NCBI RefSeq assembly: GCF_036014015.1
Contig: NZ_CP107905.1
Coordinates: forward strand, 6,324,001 to 6,388,000
Direction: 5' to 3'
DNA length: 64,000 nt
Source of the DNA: Streptomyces sp. NBC_00457
GTDB taxonomy: Bacteria > Actinomycetota > Actinomycetes > Streptomycetales > Streptomycetaceae
Within the stretch, counting starts at the first letter, position 1. Every line of letters starts with the position of its first letter. Below the pieces are notes generated by a model. The model was not told where the DNA came from. It saw only the letters and a program-made list of their open reading frames with translations, and searched no databases. Positions 25,521 through 34,255 of the stretch are shown here, piece by piece. The position numbers and the translations under genes were made by a program.

Positions 25521-26362
25521 CCCCCCTGGTCACCGCCGCCGTCCTCCTCGCAGCCGTCACCCACGCCGGCTGGAACGCCATCGCCCATCGCATCACCGAC
25601 AAGCTCGTCGGCTTCACGCTGATCGCGGGCGGCGGCGTGCTGATCGGGCTGGCCATGATCCCGTTCGTGGCGGTACCGGCGGCGGGCGCATGGCCGTACC
25701 TCCTCCTCTCCGCCGCCATCCACATCGCGTACTACGTGCTGCTGATGAAGTCCTTCCGCCTGGGCGACTTCGGCCAGGCCTACCCCATCGCCCGCGGCAG
25801 CGCGCCCCTCGTCGTCACCGTGCTCGCCGCCGTCTTCGCCCATGAGGTGCCGGACGCGTGGGCAGCCGCCGGAATCGCCCTGTCCTGCGCCGGTCTCACC
25901 GGCGTCGCCCTGTGGGGGCTGCGCGGCCGACGCCCCGACTGGGCGGCGATCGGCGCGGCCCTGGCGACCGGCCTGACCATCGCCGTCTACACCGTGGTCG
26001 ACGGCCTCGGGGTGCGGGCCTCCGGGTCCTCGCTCGGCTACATCGCCTGGCTGATGGTGCTACAGGGGACGATCATCCCCGCGTACGCCATCCGCCGCTG
26101 GCGACGTCAGACCCTCACCCAGCTACGCCCGTCCGCCCCCCTCGGCCTCCTCGGCGCCGCCCTGTCCGTATCGGCGTACGCCCTGGTCCTGTGGGCACAG
26201 ACCAGGGCCGCCCTCGCACCGATCGCCGCCTTACGGGAATCGTCGATCATCGTCGGCGCGGCCATCGGAGCGGTGTTCTTCAAGGAGCGGTTCGGGGTGT
26301 CCCGGATCGTGGCGGCGGGGGTAGTGGTCGTGGGGATCGGGTTGATGCTGCGCGCGGGGTGA
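25517..26362 (+). CDS. DMT/EamA-family transporter
   Basis: A 281-residue membrane protein with about ten hydrophobic segments arranged as two EamA repeats (e.g. LVTAAVLLAAVTHAGWNAIAH, ITIAV-type helices, IVAAGVVVVGIGLML at the end). Members export or import small metabolites such as amino acids or nucleosides. GTG at 25517 overlaps the stop of the ybaK-like gene (GTGA), so both are co-translated. Substrate unknown. Confidence 0.9.
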   Translation: MTPLVTAAVLLAAVTHAGWNAIAHRITDKLVGFTLIAGGGVLIGLAMIPFVAVPAAGAWPYLLLSAAIHIAYYVLLMKSFRLGDFGQAYPIARGSAPLVVTVLAAVFAHEVPDAWAAAGIALSCAGLTGVALWGLRGRRPDWAAIGAALATGLTIAVYTVVDGLGVRASGSSLGYIAWLMVLQGTIIPAYAIRRWRRQTLTQLRPSAPLGLLGAALSVSAYALVLWAQTRAALAPIAALRESSIIVGAAIGAVFFKERFGVSRIVAAGVVVVGIGLMLRAG

Positions 26363-26363
26363 G

Positions 26364-26398
26364 ACCGTCGTGAGGCCTCATACCGTCGTGAGGCCTCA
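26364..26398. repeat. 17-bp direct repeat in a convergent gap
   Basis: ACCGTCGTGAGGCCTCA occurs at 26364-26380 and 26382-26398. Each copy contains the palindrome TGAGGCCTCA, and the two copies can also pair with each other. Probably serves as the terminator for the convergent DMT transporter and phosphoesterase genes. Confidence 0.65.
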
Positions 26399-26401
26399 CA
26401 G

Positions 26402-27916
26402 CTACAGCCCCGCCGCCCCCGGCAAAGCCGCCGAAACGGTCCGCTGGTGCGGGACGGCGATCCCGGACAGGTCATGCGCGCGGACGCTGTTGCGGTCGGC
26501 CGGGGAGCGGCCGAGGGCGTGGTGGGGCCAGAGGCCTCCGGCGACGCGGCGGCTGCGTTCGCTCCATTCGCGGGCCGGGTCGGTGCCGGATTTGTAGTAG
26601 TTGAGGGCGTAGCCGCCGGTGTGGATGCGCAGGAGGGAGAAGCCGCCCGGGTAGTCCTTGACCGCGCTGACTTCCTGCTGGGTGACGTGCGGTGCGCGCA
26701 GCAGGACCGTGCGCTTGTTGCGGTGGGTGTGGCCCGCGTGGTGGAGGAAGACGCCCGGCGAGGCGGCGTACGCGTCGACGATCGCGCGGGCCTGGCGGCG
26801 GTCGAGGCGCTGGCCGCGACCCATCGGGAAGACCGAGTCCCGCACGGTCAGCGGGTGATGGCCGAAGACGAGCGTGGGCTGCTCCCGCTGTTCGCGCAGC
26901 TGTGCCCGGAACCAGGACAGCTGCTCGTCGCCGAGCCCGCCCGCGTCGCCGCCGTTGCCCTTCTTCTCGTAGGTGTCGAGCCCGATCAGCCGCAGTCCGC
27001 CCAGGTCGTGGGTGAGGTAGCCGGGGCCCGTGCCGCCCAGGAAGCCGTCGCGGAAGGTGTCTCCGGCGGGGCCGGGGCGGTCGTGGTTTCCGCGTACGAC
27101 GAAGTAGTCCCGCCCGTGGACGCCGAAGCCGTCCAGGATCTGTCTCGCCTCGGCCAGGTCCCGCGGCGCGCCGCCCGCCGAGATGTCCCCGGCGGCCAGC
27201 AGCACGTCCGCCCCGCGCCGCCGCGCCTCCTCGACCAGGGCCCGGCCCATGATCTCCGGGTACGGGGCGAGCCCGGGCTGCTGCGAGATGCCGCGCAGCA
27301 TCGGCATTCCGGCCACCCGGCCGGCGGTGGTCTCGCCGAGGTGCAGGTCGTTGCAGAGGGCGATGGACATCAGGTGGCGGCCGGGCGGCGGCTGGGGCGT
27401 GGTGAAGGAGTACGGTCCGCCGCGCGAGCCGATGCCGTGCAGATTGGTGCCGACCGCGTTGCCGCGCACGAGGTGCAGCGGCGTGGGTGTGGCGGCCGTA
27501 CCGCGGGAGCGGGCCTGGTAGTAGTACGTCTGGCCCGGTTCCAGGCCGGTGATCTCCACCTGGTGGTGCGCGGTCACGCGGCCTTCGGACGCGGTGCGGG
27601 TCAGGCGGCCGGGGTGCGTGCCGTAGACGACCTCGCCCTCGGTGAAGGCGGGCAGCATATGGCCCCAGCCGTCGTCGGTTCCGGGGACGCCGGTGAACCA
27701 GGTGATGATCGCGCGGTCCTCGGTGAGGGTGACCAGTTCGAGGTGTACGGCGGCCAGAGCGTCGGGGTGGTGGGGGAAGGCGTGGCGTGCTCGCTGGGCG
27801 CGGGTGAGGGCGCCGCGCAGCAGAGCGGGCGCCAGCAGTGCGCCGGAGCGCGCGATGTCGCAGGGGCTGGGGAGGGCGGCCAGGACCGTCAGAGGAGCGG
27901 AGAGGCAGCAGCGCAT
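26402..27916 (-). CDS. Calcineurin-like metallophosphoesterase
   Basis: A 504-residue phosphoesterase. An N-terminal fibronectin-III-like domain, as in purple acid phosphatases (VEITGLEPGQTYYYQARS, about residues 118-135), precedes the dinuclear metal site: NDLHLG (DxH), AAGDISAGG (GD), VRGNHD (GNHD), FGHHPLT and HHAGHTHRN (GHxH). The N-terminus is mildly hydrophobic but no clear signal peptide or Tat motif is seen, so location is uncertain. Substrate may be a phosphoester or nucleotide. Start at 27916; a later start near residue 40 cannot be excluded. Confidence 0.88.
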   Translation of the reverse strand: MRCCLSAPLTVLAALPSPCDIARSGALLAPALLRGALTRAQRARHAFPHHPDALAAVHLELVTLTEDRAIITWFTGVPGTDDGWGHMLPAFTEGEVVYGTHPGRLTRTASEGRVTAHHQVEITGLEPGQTYYYQARSRGTAATPTPLHLVRGNAVGTNLHGIGSRGGPYSFTTPQPPPGRHLMSIALCNDLHLGETTAGRVAGMPMLRGISQQPGLAPYPEIMGRALVEEARRRGADVLLAAGDISAGGAPRDLAEARQILDGFGVHGRDYFVVRGNHDRPGPAGDTFRDGFLGGTGPGYLTHDLGGLRLIGLDTYEKKGNGGDAGGLGDEQLSWFRAQLREQREQPTLVFGHHPLTVRDSVFPMGRGQRLDRRQARAIVDAYAASPGVFLHHAGHTHRNKRTVLLRAPHVTQQEVSAVKDYPGGFSLLRIHTGGYALNYYKSGTDPAREWSERSRRVAGGLWPHHALGRSPADRNSVRAHDLSGIAVPHQRTVSAALPGAAGL

Positions 27917-28092
27917 ACTGCAGTTTGTGCCCTGTTGACGTTAACTGCGGCGGTTTTGTCGGCGGCGTCATACGGTCCGGCGTGCGACATCCGTCACTCG
28001 CGGCGTGTCCGCGTGACTTCGGACACGCCTCATGGATGCGTCCGTAGGCCGGAAGGAGCACTCTGGAAGCAAGTGTTCCGGAGGTGATCGTC

Positions 28093-28368
28093 ATGATGCA
28101 GACCACAGTGGGATGGCATGTCGAGCTCGAGTTCCAGGAGGACGACACCCACACCCGGGCGGCGGCGATGGTGCGCTTGCCCGACGGCTCGGAAGTACGG
28201 ACCCATGGGCACGCCACGCGCCACCACACGGACCCGAATCAGCCGCGGGTCGGCGAGGAGATCGCCGCGGCCCGCGCACTGAACGAACTCGCCATGCAGA
28301 TGCTGACCAAGGCGCACACCGAGATCGACGCGGCGTCAGGACGCACTTCGCATCCGATTCACGTCTGA
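28093..28368 (+). CDS. DUF1876 (dsRBD-fold) protein
   Basis: A 91-residue protein matching the actinobacterial DUF1876 family: a small alpha/beta fold resembling double-stranded-RNA-binding domains (WHVELEFQEDDTHTRAAAMVRLPDG, DPNQPRVGEEIAAARALNELA). GGAGG at 28080-28084 sits 8-9 bp before ATG 28093, deciding this start over GTG 28084. These genes are usually single and of unknown function. It is flanked by a divergent phosphoesterase gene. Confidence 0.85.
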   Translation: MMQTTVGWHVELEFQEDDTHTRAAAMVRLPDGSEVRTHGHATRHHTDPNQPRVGEEIAAARALNELAMQMLTKAHTEIDAASGRTSHPIHV

Positions 28369-28487
28369 TCGGGGAAGTACGTCAGGGAGGCACACCGGTC
28401 CGGGCGGGCTCACACGGCTGAGGGAAAACGGCCCGCCCTAGCGGGTCCGGACGGATCGAGGGGTCGGCGGGGCGTCACGATCGCGGC

Positions 28488-29030
28488 ATGACAGAGCGAT
28501 CCATCAGACCCGTCAGTCCCGTCAGATCCGTCAGCCGGCGCGGCGCGCTCGGCACCGTGGCGGCCGCGGGGCTGGCCGCCCTCTTCCCGGCCGCGAGTCC
28601 CGCCCGTGCCGCCGCGCCGCTGCGTAGCGGGCTCTACACGATCTCCCGCTTTCACTGGCAGTTCCTCACGCTCACTGAAGCGGAGGGGGCTGTCGTGCTG
28701 CTGCCGGAGGGCGCCGGCGGCGGCCAGGTGTGGGAGGTCCAGCCCCTGGCCAACGGCAACAGGACCATCCGTAACGTCAAGGAAGGCACCTACCTCGGCT
28801 ATGCGCGCACCCGGGGCATCCGCGAGCGGGTCATGGGACACGCCGTCCCCGTGGAGTGGTCCCTCACCGCGGCCGCGAACGGCCATCACCTCACGGCCCC
28901 CGGCACCGAACTCGCCCTCGACGGCAGCCCTCTGCGGATCCACCCGCCGCACATCGACCTGACCGCCCTGCGCTCGCGGGACCCGGCTCAGATCTGGCAC
29001 TTCCGCGCGACGTCGCTGTCCTCCCGTTGA
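28488..29030 (+). CDS. Tat-exported beta-trefoil protein (I66 inhibitor-like)
   Basis: A 180-residue secreted protein. The N-terminus has a twin-arginine signal (SRRGALGTVAAAGLAALFPA) with likely cleavage after ARA near residue 42. The mature part shows trefoil-like repeats (LRSGLYTISRFHWQFLTL, VWEVQPLANGNRTIRNVKEGTYLGY, LALDGSPLRI) resembling ricin-type or I66-type protease-inhibitor folds. Whether it binds sugar or inhibits a protease cannot be judged from sequence. Followed by a type B intergenic repeat. Confidence 0.7.
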   Translation: MTERSIRPVSPVRSVSRRGALGTVAAAGLAALFPAASPARAAAPLRSGLYTISRFHWQFLTLTEAEGAVVLLPEGAGGGQVWEVQPLANGNRTIRNVKEGTYLGYARTRGIRERVMGHAVPVEWSLTAAANGHHLTAPGTELALDGSPLRIHPPHIDLTALRSRDPAQIWHFRATSLSSR

Positions 29031-29080
29031 AGACGGCTGGAAGTGGCGCGATGTGCCGGTGGTCCGCTGCGGCGCCATCG

Positions 29081-29143
29081 TGGCTGGTCGCGCCCACGCG
29101 GCGGAGCCGCATATCGATACAGCCCCGCGCCCCTTTGGGGCGC
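29081..29143 (+). repeat. Dispersed intergenic repeat, type B copy 1
   Basis: TGGCTGGTCGCGCCCACGCG, then GCGGAGCCGC, ATATCGATAC and a GCGCCCCTTTGGGGCGC hairpin. Nearly identical to 34627-34690 and, inverted, to 62535-62598. It lies exactly between convergent genes. Confidence 0.85.
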
Positions 29144-30331
29144 TTAACCAGCCGTAGCCCGCCGCACCGCCCGCACCAGCGCCTGCGCTCGCGGATCCGC
29201 CGTCACGCTCTTGCGGAAGCCGTTGGTGACATAGCCGAGGGCGATGCCCGTCTCGGGGTCGGCGAGGCCGAGGGCGCCGCCGCGGCCGGGGTGGCCGAAG
29301 GAGGTGGGGGTGAGGAGCGGGGAGGCGGCGCCGTGGAGCATGTAGCCGAGGCCGAAGCGGGTGGCGACGACGAGGGTGCGGTCGGGGCCCGCGGAACGTT
29401 CGCCACGGGCCAGCTCCACCGTCTCCGGTGTGAACAGCCGCGTTCCGCCGTCCACTTCGCCGATCAGGGAGGCGTAGAAACGGGCCAGACCGTCGGCCGT
29501 CGCGATGCCGTTGGATGCGGGGAGGACGGCGGCGCGGTAGGCGGGGTCGTTCTCGTCGGGCTGCGGGGTGATGGCGGCGAAGGCGCGGCGGGTGAGGGAG
29601 TCCGGGTCGGCGTAGGCGTCCGACACCGCACGCTTCGGCCGGGTCTTCAGACCGCCCGCCCGCTCCGGCGTCTCGACGCGGCCCACCCGCCCCACGCGCG
29701 GTATCTCCCTGTCCGGCAGCCCGATCCACAGGTCCGCCCCGACCGGCCCGGCGATCTCGTCCGCGACCCACTCGCCGATCGACCGCCCGGTGACCCGCCG
29801 GACCAGCTCACCGGTCAGCCAGCTGTACGTCTGCGCGTGATAGCCGTGGTCGGTCCCGGGCTCCCACACCGGTGCCTGCGCCGCGACCGCCTCCGCGCCG
29901 AGCACGGGATCGGCGGCCTGCGCGGGCGTCAGCGGCCGGTCCAGCACCGGCACGCCCGCCCGGTGCGCGAGCAGCTGCCACACCGCCGTCCGCTCCTTGC
30001 CCGCCGCCTTGAACTCCGGCCAGTACTCGCCCACCGGCGCGTCCAGGTCCAGCTCCCCACGCTGACGCAGCAGCAGGAGTACGGCGGCGGCGACGCCCTT
30101 CGTCGCCGAGCGCACGATCTGCGCGGTGCCGTGGGCCCAGGGCTCGGTCCCGTCGACGTCCTTGGTGCCGCCCCACAGGTCGACGACCTTGTGCCCGTCC
30201 CGGTAGACGGCGACGGCCGCACCCCGGTCCCCGAGCCCCTCGAAGTTGGCCGCGAACGCGTCCCTGACCGGCTCGAAGCCCTCGGCCACCGCACCGTGCA
30301 CGTCCACGCCCGCCACTTCCCTCCGGATCAC
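29144..30331 (-). CDS. Serine hydrolase, beta-lactamase fold (EstB-like)
   Basis: A 395-residue class C beta-lactamase-related esterase. The catalytic SxxK is SATK (about residues 75-78), the Tyr motif is in YHAQTYSWLTGELV, and the third motif is the family VIII-type HPGRGGALG near the end. No signal peptide, so cytosolic. Family members hydrolyse short-chain esters rather than beta-lactams. Its stop abuts the type B repeat; start at 30331. A monocistronic gene by spacing (51 bp to ohr). Confidence 0.9.
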   Translation of the reverse strand: MIRREVAGVDVHGAVAEGFEPVRDAFAANFEGLGDRGAAVAVYRDGHKVVDLWGGTKDVDGTEPWAHGTAQIVRSATKGVAAAVLLLLRQRGELDLDAPVGEYWPEFKAAGKERTAVWQLLAHRAGVPVLDRPLTPAQAADPVLGAEAVAAQAPVWEPGTDHGYHAQTYSWLTGELVRRVTGRSIGEWVADEIAGPVGADLWIGLPDREIPRVGRVGRVETPERAGGLKTRPKRAVSDAYADPDSLTRRAFAAITPQPDENDPAYRAAVLPASNGIATADGLARFYASLIGEVDGGTRLFTPETVELARGERSAGPDRTLVVATRFGLGYMLHGAASPLLTPTSFGHPGRGGALGLADPETGIALGYVTNGFRKSVTADPRAQALVRAVRRATAG

Positions 30332-30382
30332 CTGCGACAGTGGGTGGAACGCCCCGCTGATGCCTGCGATTCCTCGCCCGCG

Positions 30383-30865
30383 TCAGCCCAGAAGGATCGT
30401 TACGTCGATGTTGTCGCGGGTCGCGTTGGAGTACGGGCACACCTCGTGGGCCGCGTCCACCAGCTTGGCCGCGATGTCCGTGTCGAGGACCGGGAGCGAG
30501 ACGCTGAGGGCGACCGCGAGGCCGTAGCCGCGCTGTCTGTTGGGGCCGAGGCCGACCTTGGCGGCGACCGTCGAGCCGGTCAGGTCGTAGCCCTCGCGTC
30601 GGCCGACGAGGACCAGCGCGTTGTGGAAGCAGGAGCTGTAGCCGGCCGCGAACAGCTGCTCCGGGTTGGTGCCGTTGCCGTCGCCGCCCAGCTCGGGCGG
30701 CATCGCGACCTTCAGCTCGATCTGGCCGTCCTGGCTGGTGACATAGCCGTCCCGGCCGCCGTGGGCGGTGGCCTCGGCGACGTACACGATCTTCGTGGGG
30801 CGTGTATCGCTACGGGTGTCTGGACGGCTGTCGGGACGGATGTCGGCTTCGGCGCCGTCGATCAT
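30383..30865 (-). CDS. ohr: Organic hydroperoxide resistance protein Ohr
   Basis: A 160-residue OsmC/Ohr peroxidase that reduces organic hydroperoxides with two cysteines: GYSSCFHNAL and EVCPYSNATRDN are both present, typical of Ohr proper. An unusual N-terminal extension carries RPDSRPDTRSDTRPT near-repeats. ATG 30865 follows GGGGAGG at a usable distance; a longer frame to 30931 lacks support. Downstream of, and on the same strand as, the ohrR-like marR gene; expression is expected to be released when OhrR is oxidised. Confidence 0.92.
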   Translation of the reverse strand: MIDGAEADIRPDSRPDTRSDTRPTKIVYVAEATAHGGRDGYVTSQDGQIELKVAMPPELGGDGNGTNPEQLFAAGYSSCFHNALVLVGRREGYDLTGSTVAAKVGLGPNRQRGYGLAVALSVSLPVLDTDIAAKLVDAAHEVCPYSNATRDNIDVTILLG

Positions 30866-30918
30866 GGCAGGGCCTCCCCCTGATGGGACGGGGCAGCTGG
30901 CAACACAGGTGTGTGCAA

Positions 30919-30931
30919 GTGCATCGTGCAC
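30919..30931. promoter_or_regulatory. Candidate OhrR operator
   Basis: GTGCATCGTGCAC, a perfect palindrome with 5-bp arms, 54 bp upstream of the ohr ATG in the ohrR-ohr gap. Palindrome and position are seen; the binding protein is inferred. Confidence 0.35.
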
Positions 30932-30994
30932 AAGGTACTCGCCGGTAACGGCGGGTGTGGGAGGGAGGGGGAGGAAACCGGCGGTAACCGAAGC

Positions 30995-31456
30995 TCAGCG
31001 GGAGCGCTCGGCCGCGGCCCGCGCCCGTTGTGCGAGCTGCCACAACTCCTCGCGGAGCCGGGTGACATCCGCACCGCCGAGCTGGGTCGCCGTGAGGAGT
31101 GCGCCCGGTATACGCACCGCGCGTTCCCTGAGTTCCTCTCCGCGCCCCGTGCACGCGATGACCACGGAGCGCTCGTCGTGCACCGCGCGCTCCCGGCGCA
31201 CCACACCCGCGCTCTCCAGCCGCTTGAGCAACGGCGACAGCGTGCCGTAGTCCAGCCGCAGCGCCGCCGCCAGCTCCTTCACCGTGGTCTCGCCGCGCTC
31301 CCACAGCACCAGCAGCACCAGGTACTGCGGATAGGTGAGCCCCAGCTCGTCGAGGAGCGGACGGTACATGGCCGTCACCGCGCGCTGGGCGGCGTACAGC
31401 GCGAAGCACAGCTGCTCGTCCAGCAGCAGCGATCCGGCATCCTCTTGGTTCGTCAC
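30995..31456 (-). CDS. ohrR: MarR-family regulator, OhrR-like
   Basis: A 153-residue MarR protein with the OhrR signature: a peroxide-sensing Cys in LLLDEQLCFALYAAQRAVT (about residue 17), LTYPQYLVLLVLWE and the winged helix LRLDYGTLSPLLKRLESAGVV. Oxidation of the Cys by organic hydroperoxide releases it from DNA and derepresses ohr, which lies immediately downstream. GTG 31456 gives a normal-length OhrR; an in-frame start at 31504 would add 16 residues. Confidence 0.88.
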   Translation of the reverse strand: MTNQEDAGSLLLDEQLCFALYAAQRAVTAMYRPLLDELGLTYPQYLVLLVLWERGETTVKELAAALRLDYGTLSPLLKRLESAGVVRRERAVHDERSVVIACTGRGEELRERAVRIPGALLTATQLGGADVTRLREELWQLAQRARAAAERSR

Positions 31457-31513
31457 ACGCCCATTGTCACGGAAGATCGCGGACGACCGAGGGACGGCCG
31501 TCACGGAAACGTG

Positions 31514-32272
31514 TCACGGACGGTTCTCGGCGGTCACAGAGCGCGGGTCGAAGCCGAACGGCAGCTCCAGGCGGTGCGCCCGCATCAGCTCCTCGTCGGC
31601 GAGCAGCTCGCCGGTCTTGCCGTCCGCGGCGATCACGCCCTCACTGAGGATCAGTGAGCGCGCGCACAGTTCCAGGGCGTACGGCAGGTCGTGCGTGACC
31701 ATGAACACGGTCACGTCCAACGAGCGCAGGATGTCGGCCAGTTCACGGCGGGAGGCCGGATCGAGGTTGGAGGAGGGCTCGTCGAGGACGAGGATCTCCG
31801 GCTCCATCGCGAGCACTGTCGCGACGGCCACCCGGCGACGCTGGCCGAAGGAGAGGTGGTGCGGCGGGCGTTCCTTGAACTCCGCCATGCCGACCAGCTC
31901 CAGCGCGTGGTCGACGCGCGCCTCCAGCTCGGCCCCCTTCAGCCCGGCCGCCGCGGGTCCGAACGCCACGTCCTCCCGCACGGTCGGCATGAAGAGCTGG
32001 TCGTCCGGATCCTGGAAGACGATGCCGACCCGCCGCCGGATCTCGGCCATGTGCCGTTTGCCGACGGGCAGCCCGGCGATGTGCACGCTGCCGGTACCGC
32101 CGGTCAGGATGCCGTTGAGGTGGAGCACGAGCGTCGTCTTGCCGGCGCCGTTCGGCCCGAGCAGCGCGACCCGCTCGCCGCGCGCGATGGAGAAGTCCAC
32201 GCCGAACAGGGCCTGGTGGCCGTCGGGGTAGGCGAAGGCGAGGCCGGAGACCTCCAGGGAAGCGGTACTCAC
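31514..32272 (-). CDS. cbiO: ECF metal transporter ATP-binding protein (CbiO/NikO)
   Basis: A 252-residue ABC ATPase with Walker A GPNGAGKTT, Q-loop FQDPDDQLF, signature LSFGQ, Walker B ILVLDEPSS and H-loop MVTHD. The FQDPDDQLF wording is characteristic of ECF-type ATPases. It powers uptake of cobalt or nickel with the two upstream membrane genes. GTG 32272 overlaps the CbiQ stop by 4 bp; ATG 32281 is an alternative. Last gene of the operon. Confidence 0.92.
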   Translation of the reverse strand: MSTASLEVSGLAFAYPDGHQALFGVDFSIARGERVALLGPNGAGKTTLVLHLNGILTGGTGSVHIAGLPVGKRHMAEIRRRVGIVFQDPDDQLFMPTVREDVAFGPAAAGLKGAELEARVDHALELVGMAEFKERPPHHLSFGQRRRVAVATVLAMEPEILVLDEPSSNLDPASRRELADILRSLDVTVFMVTHDLPYALELCARSLILSEGVIAADGKTGELLADEELMRAHRLELPFGFDPRSVTAENRP

Positions 32273-33030
32273 AGGGCCCATCCCAACACACAGACGACGA
32301 GGGCGGCGGCGGGGAGGGCGAGAGCGTACGACCACTGCGCCCGGGACGCGGTCACCTCGTCGATCACCGGCATGGAACCGGCGTACCCACGGCTCACCAT
32401 GGCCAGATGCACCCGCTCTCCGCGTTCGTAGGAGCGGATGAACAACGCGCCCGCGCTCTTGGCCAGCACGCCCCAGTGCTTGACCCCGCTCGCCTCGAAG
32501 CCCCGCGACTCCCGGGCGATCCGCATCCGCCGCATCTCGTCCGCGATGACATCGCCGTACCGGATCATGAAGGACGCGATCTGCACGAGCAGTGGCGGCA
32601 GCTTCAGTCGCTGCAACCCCAGCAGCAGTTCGCGCAGTTCAGTGGTGGAGGCGAGCAGGACGGAGGCGGCGACGCCCAGGGTCCCCTTGGCGAGCACGTT
32701 CCACGCGCCCCACAGCCCGTTGACGCTCAGCGAGAGCCCGAGTACGTCGACCCGCTCGCCCTCCGCCACGAACGGCAGCAGCACCGCGAACGCGACGAAC
32801 GGCACCTCGATCAGCAGCCGCTTGAGCAGAAACCCGGCGGGCACGCGCGCGATGGACGCCACCGTCGCGAGCAGCACGGCGTACAGCCCGAACGCCCACA
32901 TCGCCTCCCGCGGCGTCGACACCACGACGACCACGAAGGCGAACACCGCCGCGAGCTTGGTGTGCGGCGGCAGGGCGTGCACCGGCGAGTGCCCGTGCCG
33001 GTAGAGCCGGTGCGCGTGCCCCGCTCCCAT
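32269..33030 (-). CDS. cbiQ: ECF transporter T component (CbiQ/NikQ)
   Basis: A 253-residue membrane protein with about five to six helices and the two conserved coupling motifs of T components: ESRGF (MRRMRIARESRGF) and SRGY (AMVSRGY). It transmits ATPase movement to the substrate-binding CbiM. One base separates its ATG from the upstream cbiM stop, and it overlaps cbiO by 4 bp. Confidence 0.92.
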   Translation of the reverse strand: MGAGHAHRLYRHGHSPVHALPPHTKLAAVFAFVVVVVSTPREAMWAFGLYAVLLATVASIARVPAGFLLKRLLIEVPFVAFAVLLPFVAEGERVDVLGLSLSVNGLWGAWNVLAKGTLGVAASVLLASTTELRELLLGLQRLKLPPLLVQIASFMIRYGDVIADEMRRMRIARESRGFEASGVKHWGVLAKSAGALFIRSYERGERVHLAMVSRGYAGSMPVIDEVTASRAQWSYALALPAAALVVCVLGWAL

Positions 33031-33031
33031 G

Positions 33032-34087
33032 TCAGACGCTCGTGCTGACGGGACCGGAAGAGGCGGTGTCTTCGGTGGTACGACGCCTGCGCACCGCCCA
33101 GAAGACGCCGGTGCCGGCGACCACCGTCGCGCTCACGCCGATCACGCCCGCCAGCCCCCCGGACAGGCGGGCGTTCTCGACGTCCTTGACGCCGTAGTCG
33201 GCGAGCGGCGAGTCGGCGGTGTCGTGCTCCTCGACCTTCTGGTCCATGCCCTTGTCGGCGGCGACCTTCTCCAGGCCGTCCGGGTCGGCGGACGCGTAGA
33301 AGCTGACGAAACCGGCCAGCACGAGGGAGGCGACCAGGCCGCCGATCCACACCTTGCGGTGGGAGGTGCGCGCGGCCACGGCGACCTCGGGGGCGGGCGC
33401 GTCGACGAGTTCGCCGTTCACCCGCAGCTGGAGGCGCTGGCGCAGGTCGCGCGCGCCGTACACGAGGTCCGGGCGTACGGCGATCACGGAGCCCACCGTC
33501 AGCGCGGTGATCGCGGCCTCGCCGATGCCGATGAGGGTGTGCACGCCGACCATGGCGGTGGCGACCTTGCCGATCGAGACGTCGGTGGTGCCGCCGATCG
33601 CGTACAGGACCGTGAAGGCGGCCGCCGCGGCCGGGACCGAGACGAGGGCGGCGACGAAGGAGGCGGCGGTGACGGAGCGGCGGGTGCGCGGCAGAAGCTT
33701 CACCAGGCCGCGGAAGATGCCGTAGGCGACGACCGTCGTGACGCATCCCATGACGGTGATGTTCACGCCGAGCGCGGTCAGGCCGCCGTCGGCGAAGAGG
33801 ATGCCCTGCATCAGCAGGACGACGGAGATACAGAGGACGCCGGTGTAGGGGCCGACGAGGATCGCGGCGAGTGCGCCGCCGAGGAGATGGCCGCTGGTCC
33901 CCGCCGCGACGGGGAAGTTCAGCATCTGCACGGCGAAGATGAACGCGGCGACCAGGCCGGCCAACGGGGCGGTGCGCTCGTCGAGTTCCCGGCGCGCGCC
34001 GCGCAGGCTCACGGCGACGGCCGCCGCTGCGACGACGCCGGTCACGGCGGAGGTGGGGGCGTCTATGAATCCGTCAGGTACGTGCAC
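33032..34087 (-). CDS. cbiM: Cobalt/nickel ECF transporter substrate protein (CbiM with PDGLE domain)
   Basis: A 351-residue fusion. The N-terminal CbiM/NikM domain begins MHVPDGF, whose His2 and N-terminal amine ligate the metal, and continues with several helices including AGTSGHLLGGALAA. The C-terminal part after residue ~225 has two more helices and a PDGLE segment (ASADPDGLEKVA), replacing a separate CbiN. GTG 34087 is the start because MHVPDG must be exactly N-terminal. Metal specificity (Ni or Co) is not fixed by the sequence, but a Nur-like box upstream favours nickel. Confidence 0.92.
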   Translation of the reverse strand: MHVPDGFIDAPTSAVTGVVAAAAVAVSLRGARRELDERTAPLAGLVAAFIFAVQMLNFPVAAGTSGHLLGGALAAILVGPYTGVLCISVVLLMQGILFADGGLTALGVNITVMGCVTTVVAYGIFRGLVKLLPRTRRSVTAASFVAALVSVPAAAAAFTVLYAIGGTTDVSIGKVATAMVGVHTLIGIGEAAITALTVGSVIAVRPDLVYGARDLRQRLQLRVNGELVDAPAPEVAVAARTSHRKVWIGGLVASLVLAGFVSFYASADPDGLEKVAADKGMDQKVEEHDTADSPLADYGVKDVENARLSGGLAGVIGVSATVVAGTGVFWAVRRRRTTEDTASSGPVSTSV

Positions 34088-34093
34088 CGTTCG

Positions 34094-34124
34094 ATGATAG
34101 TGGCTTGTTGCGAACGTCTCGCAA
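34094..34124 (-). promoter_or_regulatory. cbiM promoter overlapped by a Nur-like box
   Basis: 34108-34124 reads TTGCGA-ACGTC-TCGCAA, a perfect palindrome matching the tTGCaa-N5-ttGCAA pattern described for the nickel regulator Nur. Its distal arm, read on the minus strand, provides a -35 (TTGCGA). A -10 TATCAT lies at 34099-34094, leaving 6 bp to the GTG, so the transcript looks leaderless. Confidence 0.6.
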
Positions 34125-34255
34125 GAGCGAGTGGCTCGTACATCGGCTACGTGAGATGTGCGACGTCAGCGGGCGTAATCCGCGAAATATGGGACATTAG
34201 AGGGGAAGCGGATGCACATTTTTTACTTATGTAACGCAGCGTAAGGGGCCGTCCG

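Noticed and set aside
34088..34255. Cobalamin riboswitch before cbiM
   Set aside because: No B12-box-like sequence is present, and the promoter elements lie within 40 bp of the GTG, leaving no room for a leader.
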